A stretch of 64,000 bases of DNA from NCBI RefSeq assembly GCF_917563925.1, contig NZ_CAKJTJ010000002.1, positions 248,001-312,000 of the forward strand. Reading direction: 5' to 3'. Positions within the stretch are counted from its first letter, which is position 1; the number at the start of each line of letters is the position of its first letter. The notes under the pieces were generated by a model that did not search any database, was not told the origin of the DNA, and saw only the letters and a program-made list of their open reading frames with translations. Made by a program: the position numbers and the translations under genes. Source of the DNA: Sutcliffiella rhizosphaerae. GTDB taxonomy: Bacteria; Bacillota; Bacilli; Bacillales; Bacillaceae_I. Shown piece after piece: positions 1-11,119 of this stretch.

Positions 1-140
1 ATACAGATAACTAGTGGTTTACCAAAAAAAAGGTTCGTGTACACAATACCAAAATCATACCTGACATCTTTTGTAGTAAATCCAACAAAGCGAACAGGAA
101 CATTTTCATTGTTGTCATAAAGCTTGTCAAATAAGTTCAT
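1..140 (-). CDS. DUF3055-like protein, 3' end cut by window
   Basis: An open frame starts with ATG at 140 on the minus strand and runs off the left edge, so only the first 46 or so residues are visible. It begins MNLFDKLYDNNENVPVRF and continues with a GIVYTNLFFGKPLV stretch that resembles the small Firmicutes DUF3055 family as I recall it. A GGAGGG ribosome-binding site lies 6 bases upstream. The family has no known function to my knowledge. Divergent from the DUF1885 gene that follows; the 157 bp between them must hold both promoters. Confidence 0.6.
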   Translation of the reverse strand, partial: MNLFDKLYDNNENVPVRFVGFTTKDVRYDFGIVYTNLFFGKPLVIC

Positions 141-297
141 ATTGTACCCTCCTTGATTTTTTTGGTTATTCAGAATATTATTATAACTTACAAGTTGTTT
201 GACTTGCAATAATTTTCACTTAGTTATTGTCAGCGCATTTCTACAAATGCTAGAATAGAAGTGAATGGAATCGTGTTTTTCTTAGGAGTGATTAAAT

Positions 298-726
298 GTG
301 GCTAGTAGTGCTTATATAAATCTTATGGAAAAATCTAAACAGAAAACGATCACGTTAGAAGGTGTAAAGGAGCTATTACACTACTATAAAGATATTACTT
401 CCAAAACCGGTAAGCAACTCGGTTGGGAATATAGTCAAGCAGCCTTTCCCTATGAAATTAAAGAAAAACCAGAAGGCAAAGGTGTTTGGTTTTATTTAAA
501 AGGAACTGAAGACCGTTATCGCATGATATTGATAGGTGTAGGGACTCAAGATACCAATTCAAGCGAGGATGAACCACCGCTATCTTACATACAAGTTACA
601 CTTCATGATCAAAGCACACATGGAGATAAAGGTAAGGCAAATGAACTATGCAAGTTTTTAGCTAAAAAATTGGATGCTCAATTAACATTATTTACAGGCA
701 GTATTATGTATTATTATAAACGCTAA
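298..726 (+). CDS. DUF1885 family protein
   Basis: This 142-residue soluble protein has no signal peptide or membrane segment. It matches the Bacillus DUF1885 family in length and in the conserved stretches ITSKTGKQLGWEY, AAFPYEIKE and THGDKGKANE. A structure of a Geobacillus member is known but no function, as far as I recall. The start is GTG at 298 with TTAGGAGTG 7 bases upstream; an ATG two bases earlier is in the wrong frame. The gene stands alone and ends inside a strong terminator. Confidence 0.8.
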   Translation: MASSAYINLMEKSKQKTITLEGVKELLHYYKDITSKTGKQLGWEYSQAAFPYEIKEKPEGKGVWFYLKGTEDRYRMILIGVGTQDTNSSEDEPPLSYIQVTLHDQSTHGDKGKANELCKFLAKKLDAQLTLFTGSIMYYYKR

Positions 727-762
727 AGAATCCCGCTTTTCATCGAAAGCGGGATTCTTTTT
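725..762 (+). terminator. intrinsic terminator after DUF1885 gene
   Basis: Perfect 15-bp stem (AAAGAATCCCGCTTT at 725-739 with AAAGCGGGATTCTTT at 746-760), loop TCATCG, followed by T residues. The stop codon of the gene overlaps the left arm. A short A tract on the left lets it work weakly on the other strand too. Confidence 0.9.
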
Positions 763-852
763 GTAATAATTAATGTTGCATATCAACCACAAAGGGAAAA
801 TCTTATTACAGGGTGTCTAAACTTTGAAAATAAAGAGTCATTAATAATTTTT

Positions 853-1719
853 TCATTCATTACCGATTAAGTCTGGATCCAATATTTTGTAACCTTTATT
901 TTGAAGACCTATTACAATTTCAGATAAAGCATCTTTCGTCCATTCTCGATCATGCATTAATAAATTCGCTCCATTGCTTAGTGCTTCTGTATTAATCATT
1001 ATGTCTTTCAATGCACTTGCCTCCATGTATCCTGGCTCCCAGTCATACCCATATGTCCAGTTCATCAATATCATACCTTCTTTGGCAGCTAAATCTTTAG
1101 CATAATCAGTATTGCCACCAAACGGGGCGCGAAAAAACCTAGGCTTTTCCCCAATAATCTCCTCAATACGATCGTTTAATGTCATAATTTCTTCATATTG
1201 GTCTTCTTCAGTGATACTATTTAATGATTTATGTGTCATAGTGTGATTTCCAATCGGAAAACCCATGTCATGGATTTCTTTTAGAACAGCCTTTTTTTCT
1301 TCCGTTTCTATAAAATGACCATTCACAAAAAAGATAGCCTTTACATTTAGCTCTTTTAATATTTTTGCCATATCTAATGCATACTTATCAGGAGCGTCGT
1401 CTATCGTTAATAGAACCACTGATGGTTCAGCATCATCAATAGGTTTTACTGAATAGTTAGTTGAATCTACATAATACTGTGGTGTTACTTTAGAATGATC
1501 ACCGCTAACACCCTCATCCATTTCTTCATTTATTTCCTCTTCTCCTTCTGTGATTTCAGATAGTTGATTGGATTGATTCTCCGATTCCTGATCTGTCTGA
1601 GAATTCTTGGCTGGATCGGAAGATGGCTGTTCAGAGGATTGTTCATTCGCATCCAATGCTGGACTACACGCAGAAAGGAGGAATAATAACATCGAGGTTA
1701 TAATCCATTTCTTCATCAT
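853..1719 (-). CDS. Polysaccharide deacetylase lipoprotein
   Basis: Predicted membrane-anchored carbohydrate esterase family 4 (NodB) protein, likely acting on peptidoglycan or another wall polymer outside the cell. The N-terminus has a lipoprotein signal ending in the lipobox LLSAC (Cys 18), then an acidic, Ser/Gln/Glu-rich linker to about residue 75. The NodB domain shows the expected metal and catalytic motifs: TIDDAPD (about residue 105, in the place of TFDDG), HTMTH (the H-x3-H metal pair) and RAPFGG. Start chosen at ATG 1719, 8 bases after GGAGG; an in-frame start at 1734 lies inside the ribosome-binding site. The substrate cannot be told from sequence. Confidence 0.8.
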   Translation of the reverse strand: MMKKWIITSMLLFLLSACSPALDANEQSSEQPSSDPAKNSQTDQESENQSNQLSEITEGEEEINEEMDEGVSGDHSKVTPQYYVDSTNYSVKPIDDAEPSVVLLTIDDAPDKYALDMAKILKELNVKAIFFVNGHFIETEEKKAVLKEIHDMGFPIGNHTMTHKSLNSITEEDQYEEIMTLNDRIEEIIGEKPRFFRAPFGGNTDYAKDLAAKEGMILMNWTYGYDWEPGYMEASALKDIMINTEALSNGANLLMHDREWTKDALSEIVIGLQNKGYKILDPDLIGNE

Positions 1720-1801
1720 CTTTCTTTCCTCCATATGTAAGTTTATCTAATTATCATACTAATGTTTTCTATAAAAGGGAAATATCATGTAACACTTTTT
1801 G

Positions 1802-2047
1802 TTACTTAAATACAAAATAGTAAAATAGACTTTGAAATGTAAAATAAAAAATAAAGCTAATAGCAGTCGTCCATACGGCTTGCTTTTTCTTATTCATTAA
1901 CGCTCTAGCCAATGTATAACATAAATAGATAAAAATACCTAAAAGGATTAGTTTCATCTGTATTTTATCTCTAACAGAAAACCATTCTATTATGCTGTAA
2001 GTTCCCCAACAACAATTTTGGATTAAAAATACCACATAGCTTTTCAT
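1802..2047 (-). CDS. Small hydrophobic membrane protein
   Basis: An 81-residue protein with two clear membrane segments (about 32-50 and 58-79) and a hydrophobic N-terminus that may form a third. AAGGAG sits 6 bases before the ATG, which supports translation. I do not recognise a family. It lies between the deacetylase lipoprotein and the slp gene and may be transcribed alone; no clear terminator follows. Confidence 0.5.
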   Translation of the reverse strand: MKSYVVFLIQNCCWGTYSIIEWFSVRDKIQMKLILLGIFIYLCYTLARALMNKKKQAVWTTAISFIFYFTFQSLFYYFVFK

Positions 2048-2440
2048 AAAAGTAGCTCCTTAAAAAGCGTATTTGTATATATTTAGCCCTTTTCAAGTGA
2101 ATAAAAACCTTTTTATTGACGTTCTTTTCTAAAAGACTGTTGCTAATAACGGGTAAAACGTCGGATTCTGACCTTTTTCTTGCATTCCCCACTAAAAATA
2201 ACCGTTTCTTTTAATTTACTGTATGAAAAAAGCACATTGGATAGGTCTCAAATACATTACAGGAAGCAAAAACTGCTTTTAATAAATATGCATTTAACGA
2301 TAGCCATATTTTTCAATTTTGTAACAAATGTATGACAAGTACAAATAACACTATTTTTAGTGGTAGAATAGCACCAAATAAGGGAAATTATTATACATAG
2401 ATACATTCCATCCCCATTTTTATCGAAAGTGAGGATTGCC
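2048..2440. other. Intergenic stretch with one copy of a dispersed repeat
   Basis: There is no convincing gene here. Around 2140-2176 it holds TTGCTAATAAC followed by a GTCGGATTCTG block, which recurs in other gaps of this window at about 10109 and 52703-52736. The right part contains the leader and ribosome-binding site (GTGAGG) of slp. Confidence 0.5.
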
Positions 2441-2830
2441 ATGATGAGGGGCACTGTTATCGTTGTTATTTTGTCTTTTTTATTTTTATCTTCTTGCCAG
2501 CAAAACCTAGCTATAAACCATGTTCAGTTTCCGGAAGAATCACATACATTAGTTTTTTTCACAGATGATTCTGACACAAAAGCTGAAGGTACTTATTATG
2601 ATGCGATAATTGATATAAAAAGCGCTTTTCCTACTGATGTTACTAATATAAATGTCGTACATTCTGAAGGTGATAAGAAATTGTTTAGGCAGTTTAATGT
2701 TACATCAACTCCAACTATCGTTGTCGTACATCAGAATGAAATATTGACTCAGATAGAAGGTCCCCAGCCAAAGGAACAAATAGTTGTTTCTATTGAGGAA
2801 GCTATTAAAGCAGACATTACAACTTATTAG
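2441..2830 (+). CDS. slp: Slp-like small lipoprotein, thioredoxin-like fold
   Basis: A 129-residue secreted lipoprotein with the lipobox LFLSSC near residue 19. The mature part looks like a short thioredoxin-type fold: a FFTDDS strand where the CxxC would be, and STPTIVVV with the typical cis-proline. No redox cysteines are present, so it is unlikely to be an oxidoreductase. Position next to the pdh operon and size match B. subtilis Slp, a peptidoglycan-associated lipoprotein. Start set at ATG 2441, six bases after GAGG; the frame opens at GTG 2429, inside that site. Confidence 0.65.
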   Translation: MMRGTVIVVILSFLFLSSCQQNLAINHVQFPEESHTLVFFTDDSDTKAEGTYYDAIIDIKSAFPTDVTNINVVHSEGDKKLFRQFNVTSTPTIVVVHQNEILTQIEGPQPKEQIVVSIEEAIKADITTY

Positions 2831-2859
2831 AAATTAGTTGTAATGTCTGCTTTTTTTTT
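2809..2859 (+). terminator. Terminator of slp
   Basis: A 16-bp stem (2809-2824 with 2836-2851) is followed by nine T residues. The slp stop codon is in the loop. Confidence 0.9.
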
Positions 2860-2899
2860 CGAAAAAATAAATAGCCCCCACAACTGTGGAGGCTATTTT
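2860..2899 (-). terminator. Terminator of the pdh operon
   Basis: On the minus strand the arms ATAGCCTCCACA and TGTGGGGGCTAT pair with one mismatch and are followed by TTTATTTTTT. It lies directly after pdhD and back to back with the slp terminator. Confidence 0.85.
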
Positions 2900-2907
2900 T
2901 CAACATT

Positions 2908-4320
2908 TTATTTAACGATATGAATTGGGCTACCCATTGCAACTTCTGCTGCTTCCATTGTAATCTCGCCCAATGTGGGGTGAGCATGGATTGTCATTGC
3001 AATATCTTCAGCGGTCATACCAGCTTCGATTGCTAATCCAAGTTCAGCGATCATGTCAGATGCACTTGAACCGGCAATTTGAGCACCAATAATCAAACCG
3101 TCTTCTTTACGTGTTACAAGCTTTAAGAATCCGTCAGTAGCATTCAGTGCAAGAGCACGTCCATTTGCTGCAAATGGGAATTTAGCCGCAACTACTTCAA
3201 GTCCTTCTTCTTTTGCCTGAGCTTCTGTATATCCAACAGATGCTAGTTCTGGCTCAGAGAATACCACAGCTGGAATACCTAAGTAATCAATCTCAGATGG
3301 CTCTCCTGCAATTGCTTCTGCAGCGATTTTACCTTCATAAGATGCTTTGTGTGCAAGTGGTGGTCCATCTACGATATCACCGATTGCATAGATGTTTGGA
3401 ACGCTTGTACGGCATTGTTTGTCGATTTTCACAACTCCACGATCCGTCATTTCCACACCTACTTGCTCAAGGCCAAGCTCATCCGTATTTGGACGACGAC
3501 CAACTGTAACAAGTACGTAATCAGCATCAATTGTTTGTTCTTCACCTTTTACTTCAATTGTTACTTTCACGCCAGCTTCTGTCTCTTCGACACCTTTAGC
3601 CATAGCTTTTGTGAAAATCTCCACGTTTCCTTTTTTCTTCAGGTTACGTTTTACAAGTGAACTCATTTGCTTTTCAAAGCCAGCTAAAATTTCATCTGCT
3701 GCTTCTACGATAACAACTTCTGTTCCAAAATTAGCATAAGCAGTACCAAGCTCCGTGCCAATGTATCCACCGCCGATTACAACTAGTTTCTTCGGAATAT
3801 CTTGAAGAGCCAATGCACCAGTTGAATCAAGTACTCGTTTAGAGTATTTGAAAGTTGGAATTTCAATTGGACGAGAACCTGTTGCAATAATACAATTGTT
3901 AAATTTGTATGTTTGTGCTGAATTTTCATCCATGATACGAACGGTATTACCGTCTACAAAGTATGCTTCACCTGAGACTATATCTACTTTATTCCCCTTA
4001 AGTAGACCTTCTACACCGCCAGTTAGTTTCTTAACTACTCCAGCTTTCCATTCTTGAACTTTTGAGAAATCTACTTTTACATTTTCAGCAGTAATCCCCA
4101 TGTCGTCAGAATGTTTAGCAGTTTCAAAGCGGTGTCCTGCGGAAATTAACGCTTTGGAAGGAATACATCCAACATTAAGACATACTCCACCAAGAGTATT
4201 TTTCTCTACAATCGTAACTTTTTGTCCCAGTTGGGCCGCACGGATTGCCGCAACATATCCGCCAGGACCCGAACCGATGACAAGCGTATCTACTTCAATT
4301 GCAAAATCTCCTACTACCAT
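2908..4320 (-). CDS. pdhD: Dihydrolipoamide dehydrogenase, E3
   Basis: FAD-dependent E3 subunit that reoxidises lipoamide on E2 and reduces NAD+; shared by pyruvate and probably other 2-oxoacid complexes. The 470-residue length is that of B. subtilis PdhD, and the two are nearly collinear. Visible motifs are the N-terminal FAD fold [10 protein letters not shown] (about 17-26), the redox-active disulfide GGVCLNVGC, the NAD fold [10 protein letters not shown], an ATGSRP and a C-terminal HAHPTLGE holding the catalytic His-Glu pair. It is the last gene of pdhABCD, 3 bp after pdhC, and ends at a terminator. Confidence 0.97.
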   Translation of the reverse strand: MVVGDFAIEVDTLVIGSGPGGYVAAIRAAQLGQKVTIVEKNTLGGVCLNVGCIPSKALISAGHRFETAKHSDDMGITAENVKVDFSKVQEWKAGVVKKLTGGVEGLLKGNKVDIVSGEAYFVDGNTVRIMDENSAQTYKFNNCIIATGSRPIEIPTFKYSKRVLDSTGALALQDIPKKLVVIGGGYIGTELGTAYANFGTEVVIVEAADEILAGFEKQMSSLVKRNLKKKGNVEIFTKAMAKGVEETEAGVKVTIEVKGEEQTIDADYVLVTVGRRPNTDELGLEQVGVEMTDRGVVKIDKQCRTSVPNIYAIGDIVDGPPLAHKASYEGKIAAEAIAGEPSEIDYLGIPAVVFSEPELASVGYTEAQAKEEGLEVVAAKFPFAANGRALALNATDGFLKLVTRKEDGLIIGAQIAGSSASDMIAELGLAIEAGMTAEDIAMTIHAHPTLGEITMEAAEVAMGSPIHIVK

Positions 4321-4323
4321 TTA

Positions 4324-5694
4324 TTACCCCTCCATTAACAATAGTTGTGGATCATTCAATAGACGCTTGATGTGGTTAAGCGCATTCTGAGCAGTAGCTC
4401 CATCAATCATACGATGGTCAAAGCTTAGTGATAATGCAAGAACTGGAGCTACTACTATTTCTCCGTCTTTCACTACAGGTTTTTCAGCGATACGGCCGAT
4501 ACCTAAAATTGCAACTTCAGGGTGGTTAATTACTGGAGTAAACCATTGCCCACCAGCGGAACCGATATTTGTAATGGTACAAGATGCACCTTTCATTTCC
4601 TCAGAAGCCAACTTACCATCACGGGCTTTACCTGCAAGCTCGTTAATTTCATTAGAAATAGAGAAGATGGATTTTCTATCTGCATCTTTCACAACAGGTA
4701 CTAGTAAACCTTTTTCTGTATCAGCAGCAATACCGATGTTGTAATAATGCTTGTGCACGATTTCGTCAGTTGCATCATCAAGAGATGTATTAAGTACCGG
4801 ATACTCACGTAACGCAGATGTAAGTGCTTTAACTACGTATGGTAAGAATGTTAACTTAATACCCTTGTCAGCTGCAACTGTTTTAAACTTCTTACGGTGA
4901 GCAACAAGGTCTGTCACATCAATTTCATCCATAAGTGTCACGTGTGGTGCAGTGTGCTTAGAGTTAACCATTGCTTTCGCAATTGCACGGCGCATTCCAC
5001 TCATCTTCTCGCGGGTTTCTGGATATTGACCAGCAGGAATAGCTTGCTTTTCCTTTTTCGTTTCTTTAGTTTCTTCTTGTGCAGGAGCAGCATCAACTGT
5101 TGAAGTCTCGTCAGCTTTTGTTCCTCCACCTGATAAGAATCCATCGATATCGCTTTTTAGTACACGTCCATTATCACCAGACCCTTGAACCTGACGGATT
5201 TCCACGCCTTTTTCACGAGCATATTTACGTACAGATGGCATCGCAATTACTCGTTTATTAGGATCAACTTCCACTTGTGCTTGAGCACCTGCTCCAGTTT
5301 CACCTTTTGGCTCATCTTTTGGTGCTTCTTCTTTTTTCACATCTTGACCAGCTTCAGCTGTTGACTGCACTTGCCCCTCTGTTTTATCGTTCTTCTGAGG
5401 CTCTGCAGCTTCGTCGTCACCATGGTCATCTCCCTTAAATTTAAGGTTTTCGTAACCTGGTGCATCTAAAGTGATAATAGTTTGTCCGACAGTTGCTACT
5501 GTTCCTTCATCAACTTTTAGTTCCAATACTTTCCCTTTAACAGGAGATGGAATTTCAACAACCGCTTTATCATTTTGTACTTCTGCTAGCACATCATCTT
5601 CTTCGATTTCGTCACCTGGTTTCACGAACCATTTAACTATTTCACCTTCATGGATACCTTCACCGATATCTGGCAGTTTAAATTCAAATGCCAC
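4324..5694 (-). CDS. pdhC: Dihydrolipoyl acetyltransferase, E2
   Basis: Core of the pyruvate dehydrogenase complex, moving the acetyl group from E1 to CoA. One lipoyl domain (about 1-80) carries the lipoylated lysine in VQNDKAVVE. It is followed by an acidic/Ala-Pro linker, the E1/E3-binding domain near 130-165 ([13 protein letters not shown]), a second linker and the catalytic domain with the HRMIDGA active site at the C-terminus. Start set at GTG 5694, 9 bases after AGGAGG, giving [17 protein letters not shown] as in B. subtilis; the longer frame starts too close to the ribosome-binding site. The 135-bp gap to pdhB leaves room for an internal promoter, as known for pdhC-D in B. subtilis. 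Confidence 0.96.
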   Translation of the reverse strand: MAFEFKLPDIGEGIHEGEIVKWFVKPGDEIEEDDVLAEVQNDKAVVEIPSPVKGKVLELKVDEGTVATVGQTIITLDAPGYENLKFKGDDHGDDEAAEPQKNDKTEGQVQSTAEAGQDVKKEEAPKDEPKGETGAGAQAQVEVDPNKRVIAMPSVRKYAREKGVEIRQVQGSGDNGRVLKSDIDGFLSGGGTKADETSTVDAAPAQEETKETKKEKQAIPAGQYPETREKMSGMRRAIAKAMVNSKHTAPHVTLMDEIDVTDLVAHRKKFKTVAADKGIKLTFLPYVVKALTSALREYPVLNTSLDDATDEIVHKHYYNIGIAADTEKGLLVPVVKDADRKSIFSISNEINELAGKARDGKLASEEMKGASCTITNIGSAGGQWFTPVINHPEVAILGIGRIAEKPVVKDGEIVVAPVLALSLSFDHRMIDGATAQNALNHIKRLLNDPQLLLMEG

Positions 5695-5829
5695 AGTATT
5701 CAACCTCCTATATTAGATAGCATGTTGTAGCAATTACCTAGCTACTAAAAATTAAAATGGAGAGCCCACTCTCTGCAAAGCTAAGAATGGACTTTCTAAT
5801 TCATGTATCCGGATTATTAGTAATAATAA

Positions 5830-6807
5830 TTAAAAGTTTAGAACTTTTTTAGCTGTTTCTAAAACGTCTTTATGATTTGGTAGCCAAACACTTTCCGCTT
5901 GAGAGAATGGGAATACAGTGTCTGGAGCAGCTACACGTAATACAGGAGCCTCCAAGCTTAAAATTGCACGGTCATTGATTTCTGCCACTACGTTTGCAGC
6001 AATACCCGCTTGTTTTTGTGCCTCCTGAACTACGATCGCACGTCCTGTTTTTTCAACAGAAGCAATAATCGTATCAATATCCAGTGGACTAACAGTACGT
6101 AAATCGATAACTTCAGCAGAAACACCGTCTTTTTCTAATTGTTCTGCAGCTTTTAAGCACTCATGAACCATTGCACCGTAAGTTACCATCGTTAAATCTG
6201 TACCTTCACGCTTTACATCTGCTTTTCCAATTTCAATCGTATATTCTTCTTCCGGTACCTCTTGACGGAATGAACGATACAATTTCATGTGCTCTAAAAA
6301 CACAACTGGGTCATTATCACGAATAGCAGAAATTAAAAGACCTTTTGCATCATATGGAGTGGAAGGAATGACAACTTTTAATCCAGGTTGCTGTGCCATA
6401 AGTCCTTCTAAACTATCTGCATGAAGTTCTGGTGTATGCACTCCCCCACCAAATGGAGAACGGATTGTAACAGGAGAAGACCATTTCCCTCCAGTACGGT
6501 AACGCATACGTGCAAGCTGTCCGCTCACTGAATCCATAACCTCATAGACAAAACCAAAAAATTGGATTTCCATTACAGGGCGGAAGCCAGTAACACCAAG
6601 GCCAATCGCAAGTCCACCAATCCCTGACTCTGCAAGAGGCGTGTCAAATACGCGATCTTCTCCGAATTCAGCTTGAAGACCTTCTGTTGCACGGAAAACC
6701 CCACCATTTTGGCCAACATCCTCACCGAAAAGCAAGACGTTTTCGTCGTTTTTCAATTCTGTGCGTAACGCATCAGTGATTGCTTGAATCATAGTCATTT
6801 GCGCCAT
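5830..6807 (-). CDS. pdhB: Pyruvate dehydrogenase E1 beta
   Basis: Beta subunit of the thiamine-diphosphate-dependent E1 enzyme. The 325 residues are collinear with B. subtilis PdhB, with the typical [16 protein letters not shown] start, the FPVME-type segment MEIQFFGF and the transketolase C-terminal domain. It lies 3 bp after pdhA, so translation is probably coupled. A weak GC-containing hairpin lies in the gap behind it, which could trim the message between the E1 and E2 parts. Confidence 0.96.
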   Translation of the reverse strand: MAQMTMIQAITDALRTELKNDENVLLFGEDVGQNGGVFRATEGLQAEFGEDRVFDTPLAESGIGGLAIGLGVTGFRPVMEIQFFGFVYEVMDSVSGQLARMRYRTGGKWSSPVTIRSPFGGGVHTPELHADSLEGLMAQQPGLKVVIPSTPYDAKGLLISAIRDNDPVVFLEHMKLYRSFRQEVPEEEYTIEIGKADVKREGTDLTMVTYGAMVHECLKAAEQLEKDGVSAEVIDLRTVSPLDIDTIIASVEKTGRAIVVQEAQKQAGIAANVVAEINDRAILSLEAPVLRVAAPDTVFPFSQAESVWLPNHKDVLETAKKVLNF

Positions 6808-6810
6808 GGC

Positions 6811-7926
<1,116 letters not shown>

Positions 7927-8002
7927 CTACGTCACCTCTTCCTTTCTATTAAGAGAGCTATATTATACATTCCACATACAAACAATAGGTTACCCAAAAC
8001 CA

Positions 8003-8031
8003 TATATAAAAAGACATTTTTCTGTTTGCAA
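8003..8031 (-). promoter_or_regulatory. Candidate promoter of pdhA
   Basis: On the minus strand TTGCAA (8031-8026) and TATATA (8008-8003) are 17 bp apart, which fits a vegetative promoter with a leader of about 70 bases to pdhA. The -35 match is four of six, so this is only a candidate. Confidence 0.4.
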
Positions 8032-8039
8032 TGTGATAA

Positions 8040-8644
8040 CATATCTAGCACTTTCCACACACAGCTGATATGTTTGTATCTGCTGTGATTTTTATTATCT
8101 GTATTAATCTTCCCATAAAAAATATTAATACAACTATTCACCAAGGTCAAGTTTATAATACACAAGTTCTATCCGTCAATTTCTTTGTTTTTAACTACGT
8201 TTAAATATAATAAACTTTCTGATAATTAATCTGTACTATTACAATTATGTGTTCTGTTACACAAAGTCATTAGTTATTTTCTACAATAAGAAATACTCGT
8301 TATTTTATAATAGCAAATCGATGCTATTTAATCCTTTCCCTGCATTATGAAAACTTAACCATTCCCTATAGAAAGATTATTCTGACATATAAAACTAGAA
8401 AAATTCATATGATACTTCAAAGAGGTGGGAAAAGTGTTATAAAACAAAAAACAACCCAATGCCGTAACGCACATTGGATTATTTCATCTGTAATTTATTT
8501 TTTTATTTTGTAGCCGTTGAAGTTTATACAAGAAATGGCCCGCAGCTTTTTTCTTCATTTAGTTTAAAATAAAGGTTATGTCGCCTCATGTAAGTCGAAA
8601 CCTATTTACACATTAATAGCTAAACGCTTCAGTAGAAAAATAAA
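8040..8644. other. Intergenic stretch between pdhA and ykyA-like gene
   Basis: AT-rich, with no supported gene. At about 8441-8480 the minus strand has the inverted repeat CCAATG/CATTGG followed by TTGTTTTTTGTTTT, a plausible distal terminator for the ykyA-like gene about 165 bp upstream. A 24-codon frame between them lacks a ribosome-binding site. Confidence 0.4.
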
Positions 8645-9304
8645 TTAATTATCATAGGATACATTTAGTCCTGCTTTTTGATAAAAGTTTATTTTCGCTT
8701 CATTATATTGCTCTGTAAACGAATTAAATGATTCATTCGCTTCATTGATTTTATCATATCTTTCATTCAGGTTATTAATCTGTAACTGAAGTTGCTCTAA
8801 CGTTAAGTCTTCAGTTTGGAATAGGTCATACAGGTCTTTTTCAATTCCTATAGCTGCCATGTAATGATCCCATAGAACCATATAAGCTTCATAGCGTTGT
8901 TCCATTAGTTGATACAATGACTGGGCCTCTTCCTTTAAATCCTCATCCTCTAGCTTTTCAATAGAAGCTTTAACTTCTTCAAATTGTTCTCGGGCTTCCT
9001 CAATACTTTTCTTTTCATTTTGTATAGCTGTTTCTTTTTGTTCTACAAGTACAAGTCCTTCTTGAGACAATTTGACAATTTGATCAAACTCTTTCATTCC
9101 TAGACTCAATATTTCCTCATAAATTTCGGATTCTTCTCTTTCCAATTCTAATAATGGTTCTTGTTGCTCCTCAAAGCTAGCTTCTAATTCTACTACCTTT
9201 TCAAGAGTCTCGAATATCTCTTGTTCTGGTGACTCCCCGTTCACACAGCCTGATAAAAGAATCATAAGAGCTAAAACACTAAAACTTTTTTTCAAAAATT
9301 GCAA
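8645..9304 (-). CDS. ykyA: YkyA-like coiled-coil lipoprotein
   Basis: Secreted lipoprotein of 219 residues with signal peptide and lipobox MILLSGC. The rest is almost entirely charged alpha-helix, rich in Glu/Lys/Gln with heptad-like spacing, and reads as a long coiled coil. It fits the YkyA family (putative cell-wall binding lipoprotein) in length and in place next to def and pdh, as in B. subtilis. Start chosen at TTG 9304 with AGGGGG 7 bases upstream; the longer frame to 9400 has no such site. Function unknown. Confidence 0.75.
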   Translation of the reverse strand: MQFLKKSFSVLALMILLSGCVNGESPEQEIFETLEKVVELEASFEEQQEPLLELEREESEIYEEILSLGMKEFDQIVKLSQEGLVLVEQKETAIQNEKKSIEEAREQFEEVKASIEKLEDEDLKEEAQSLYQLMEQRYEAYMVLWDHYMAAIGIEKDLYDLFQTEDLTLEQLQLQINNLNERYDKINEANESFNSFTEQYNEAKINFYQKAGLNVSYDN

Positions 9305-9479
9305 TTTAAATCCCCCTAACATTTCTTCTCTTTTACTATAAATTTTATTGTTAATTTTTACAATATTAAAATCCAATCTCTTGCATAAAATTAGTATCAT
9401 ATCTTTTTAAACATCTTACTACCATCTTACGAGTTGAATAGAGTATAGTAAGTACATAATTAAGATAGGAGTGACATGT

Positions 9480-10034
9480 ATGTTAACAACTAATGACATA
9501 ATTAAGGAAGGGCATCCCACACTAAGAAGGGTAGCTGATGATGTAGTGCTTCCTCCTACTTTAGAGGACATTGCCACACTGGATATGATGCTTGAATATC
9601 TACAAAACAGTCAAAACCCTGAGATTTCTATGCAACATGACTTGCGTCCAGGAATAGGCCTCGCAGCGCCGCAAATCAATATTAGTAAAAAAATGATTGC
9701 CATTCACGCAAGAGACGAATCCGGAAATCTACATAGTTACAAATTACTTAACCCTAGAATAGTTAGTCATTCTGTGGAAAGAAGTTATCTTACTACAGGT
9801 GAAGGATGTCTATCCGTTGATCGAGAAGTACCAGGACTTGTTCCAAGATACGCACGAGTAACTGTCAAAGCCGTAAATACAGAAGGTGAAGAGGTAAAAT
9901 TACGGTTAAAAGGGTTGATAGCCATTGTTTTCCAGCACGAAATAGATCATTTAAATGGAGTAATGTTTTACGATCATATTGATCAAAACAACCCATTTCA
10001 ACCAATCGAAGGTGCAATACCTATTGAAAGGTAA
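9480..10034 (+). CDS. def: Peptide deformylase
   Basis: Metalloenzyme that removes the formyl group from new proteins. The three class motifs are complete: [13 protein letters not shown] (metal-binding Cys) and QHEIDHLNG (two metal His and catalytic Glu). The 184-residue length and the insertion [10 protein letters not shown] mark it as the longer Gram-positive type-2 form, like B. subtilis YkrB. Start at ATG 9480, 8 bases after AGGAG; a GTG at 9471 is inside that site. It stands apart from fmt, as in B. subtilis. Confidence 0.95.
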   Translation: MLTTNDIIKEGHPTLRRVADDVVLPPTLEDIATLDMMLEYLQNSQNPEISMQHDLRPGIGLAAPQINISKKMIAIHARDESGNLHSYKLLNPRIVSHSVERSYLTTGEGCLSVDREVPGLVPRYARVTVKAVNTEGEEVKLRLKGLIAIVFQHEIDHLNGVMFYDHIDQNNPFQPIEGAIPIER

Positions 10035-10285
10035 TAATCGAACCTTGGCCTTTTGCAGCCTTTCTTAATAGATAAGAGCCACTTCGTACCCCCTATTCTA
10101 AATGGTAGTTGCTAATAACCAGTTAAAAGTCGGGTTCAGTTCTTTTTATTTCCTCTACATTAATCTAAATGCAGGAAAAGAGCATGGCATATTCCGGGTT
10201 CCTTATTTAATTGCCCAACAACAATTTGCAATACAGACTTAAGAGAAAAACCCGGAGAAATGATTAAGCATATCAATAACGCTAT
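10035..10285. other. Intergenic stretch with dispersed repeat copy
   Basis: No gene is supported. It holds TTGCTAATAAC at 10109-10119 followed by AAAAGTCGGGTTCAG, a second copy of the repeat at 2140 and 52736. Confidence 0.5.
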
Positions 10286-10326
10286 AAAACAAAAGGCTCG
10301 ATCAAAATGATCAAGCCTTTTGTTTT
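10286..10326 (-). terminator. Terminator of HAD phosphatase gene
   Basis: A 19-bp stem (10286-10304 with 10308-10326) containing one wobble pair and a 3-base loop. The last codons and stop of the minus-strand gene form one arm. A/T tracts on both sides make it possibly bidirectional. Confidence 0.85.
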
Positions 10327-11102
10327 ATTAATCCGAAACTGTTAAGACCATGCCAAATTCCATCTTCACCAACATCTTTAGTAACATGCTTTGCAACTTT
10401 CAACAGTTCAGGATGGGAGTTCCCCATCGCTACACCATTTGCGACAAAGCTAATCATTTCCACATCATTTAAACCGTCTCCAAATGCATAGACATTCTCT
10501 TTTTTGAAGGGGATTTTTTCGAGCATTCTTTGAATACCTATCGCCTTTGAGCCACCTTTTGGGAGAATATCAGTCGAATACTGGTGCCAACGTATAAAGT
10601 GGAAGTCTCCATACTCTTTTACATATGTTTGTTGGTCATTATCTTCAATAAACAGTAAAGCTTGGTAAATTTCTGTTTCATCAAGGAACGATGGACCAAA
10701 TTCAGGGTGTGTAAATTTCAAACTCCCCATACTTTCATGGATATAAAAGTGATTTTCTACATTTGCCTTCATCGTTTCATGATTCATGAATACGAGAGGG
10801 TGTTGCATCTTTTCAGAAAATTGAAGAAGAGTGCGCATTTTATTTGGGTCTAGTGGATTTTTATAGATTACTTCTCCTTCAAAAACTACATATTGCCCAT
10901 TAAAGCTTACATAAGATTGAATGTCTAACTCTTCACGTAAATCTTCGAACATGAATGGTGCTCTTCCTGTAGCAATTGCCACATATACACCTTGGTCTTT
11001 TAATTCCTTGATTGCGTCCTTCGTTGATTGTGGCAATTCCTTCTCATGGTTAAGCAAAGTTCCATCTATATCAAAAAACACAATTTTCTTTTCGTTTTCC
11101 AT
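10311..11102 (-). CDS. ykrA: Cof-type HAD hydrolase, YkrA-like
   Basis: Predicted Mg-dependent phosphatase of the HAD superfamily, subclass IIB (Cof). Motif 1 is FFDIDGTLL, motif 2 the IATGR threonine, and motifs 3/4 are the lysine of KGGSKAIG and GDGLNDVEM. The C2 cap fills the middle. Position beside def corresponds to B. subtilis YkrA. Substrate is likely a sugar phosphate or nucleotide but cannot be told. Start at ATG 11102 with AAGGTGG upstream; a GTG nine bases earlier is inside that site. Confidence 0.85.
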   Translation of the reverse strand: MENEKKIVFFDIDGTLLNHEKELPQSTKDAIKELKDQGVYVAIATGRAPFMFEDLREELDIQSYVSFNGQYVVFEGEVIYKNPLDPNKMRTLLQFSEKMQHPLVFMNHETMKANVENHFYIHESMGSLKFTHPEFGPSFLDETEIYQALLFIEDNDQQTYVKEYGDFHFIRWHQYSTDILPKGGSKAIGIQRMLEKIPFKKENVYAFGDGLNDVEMISFVANGVAMGNSHPELLKVAKHVTKDVGEDGIWHGLNSFGLIKQKA

Positions 11103-11119
11103 CACTACCACCTTACTTT

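Noticed and set aside
1971-2454. Minus-strand frames near the slp promoter
   Set aside because: They overlap a better supported small membrane gene or the slp leader and have no ribosome-binding sites.
7932-8165. 77-codon frame upstream of pdhA
   Set aside because: Covers the probable pdhA promoter and leader; no ribosome-binding site.
8482-8556. 24-codon minus-strand frame (starts MKKKAAGHF) behind the ykyA-like gene
   Set aside because: No ribosome-binding site at usable distance; kept only as gap content.
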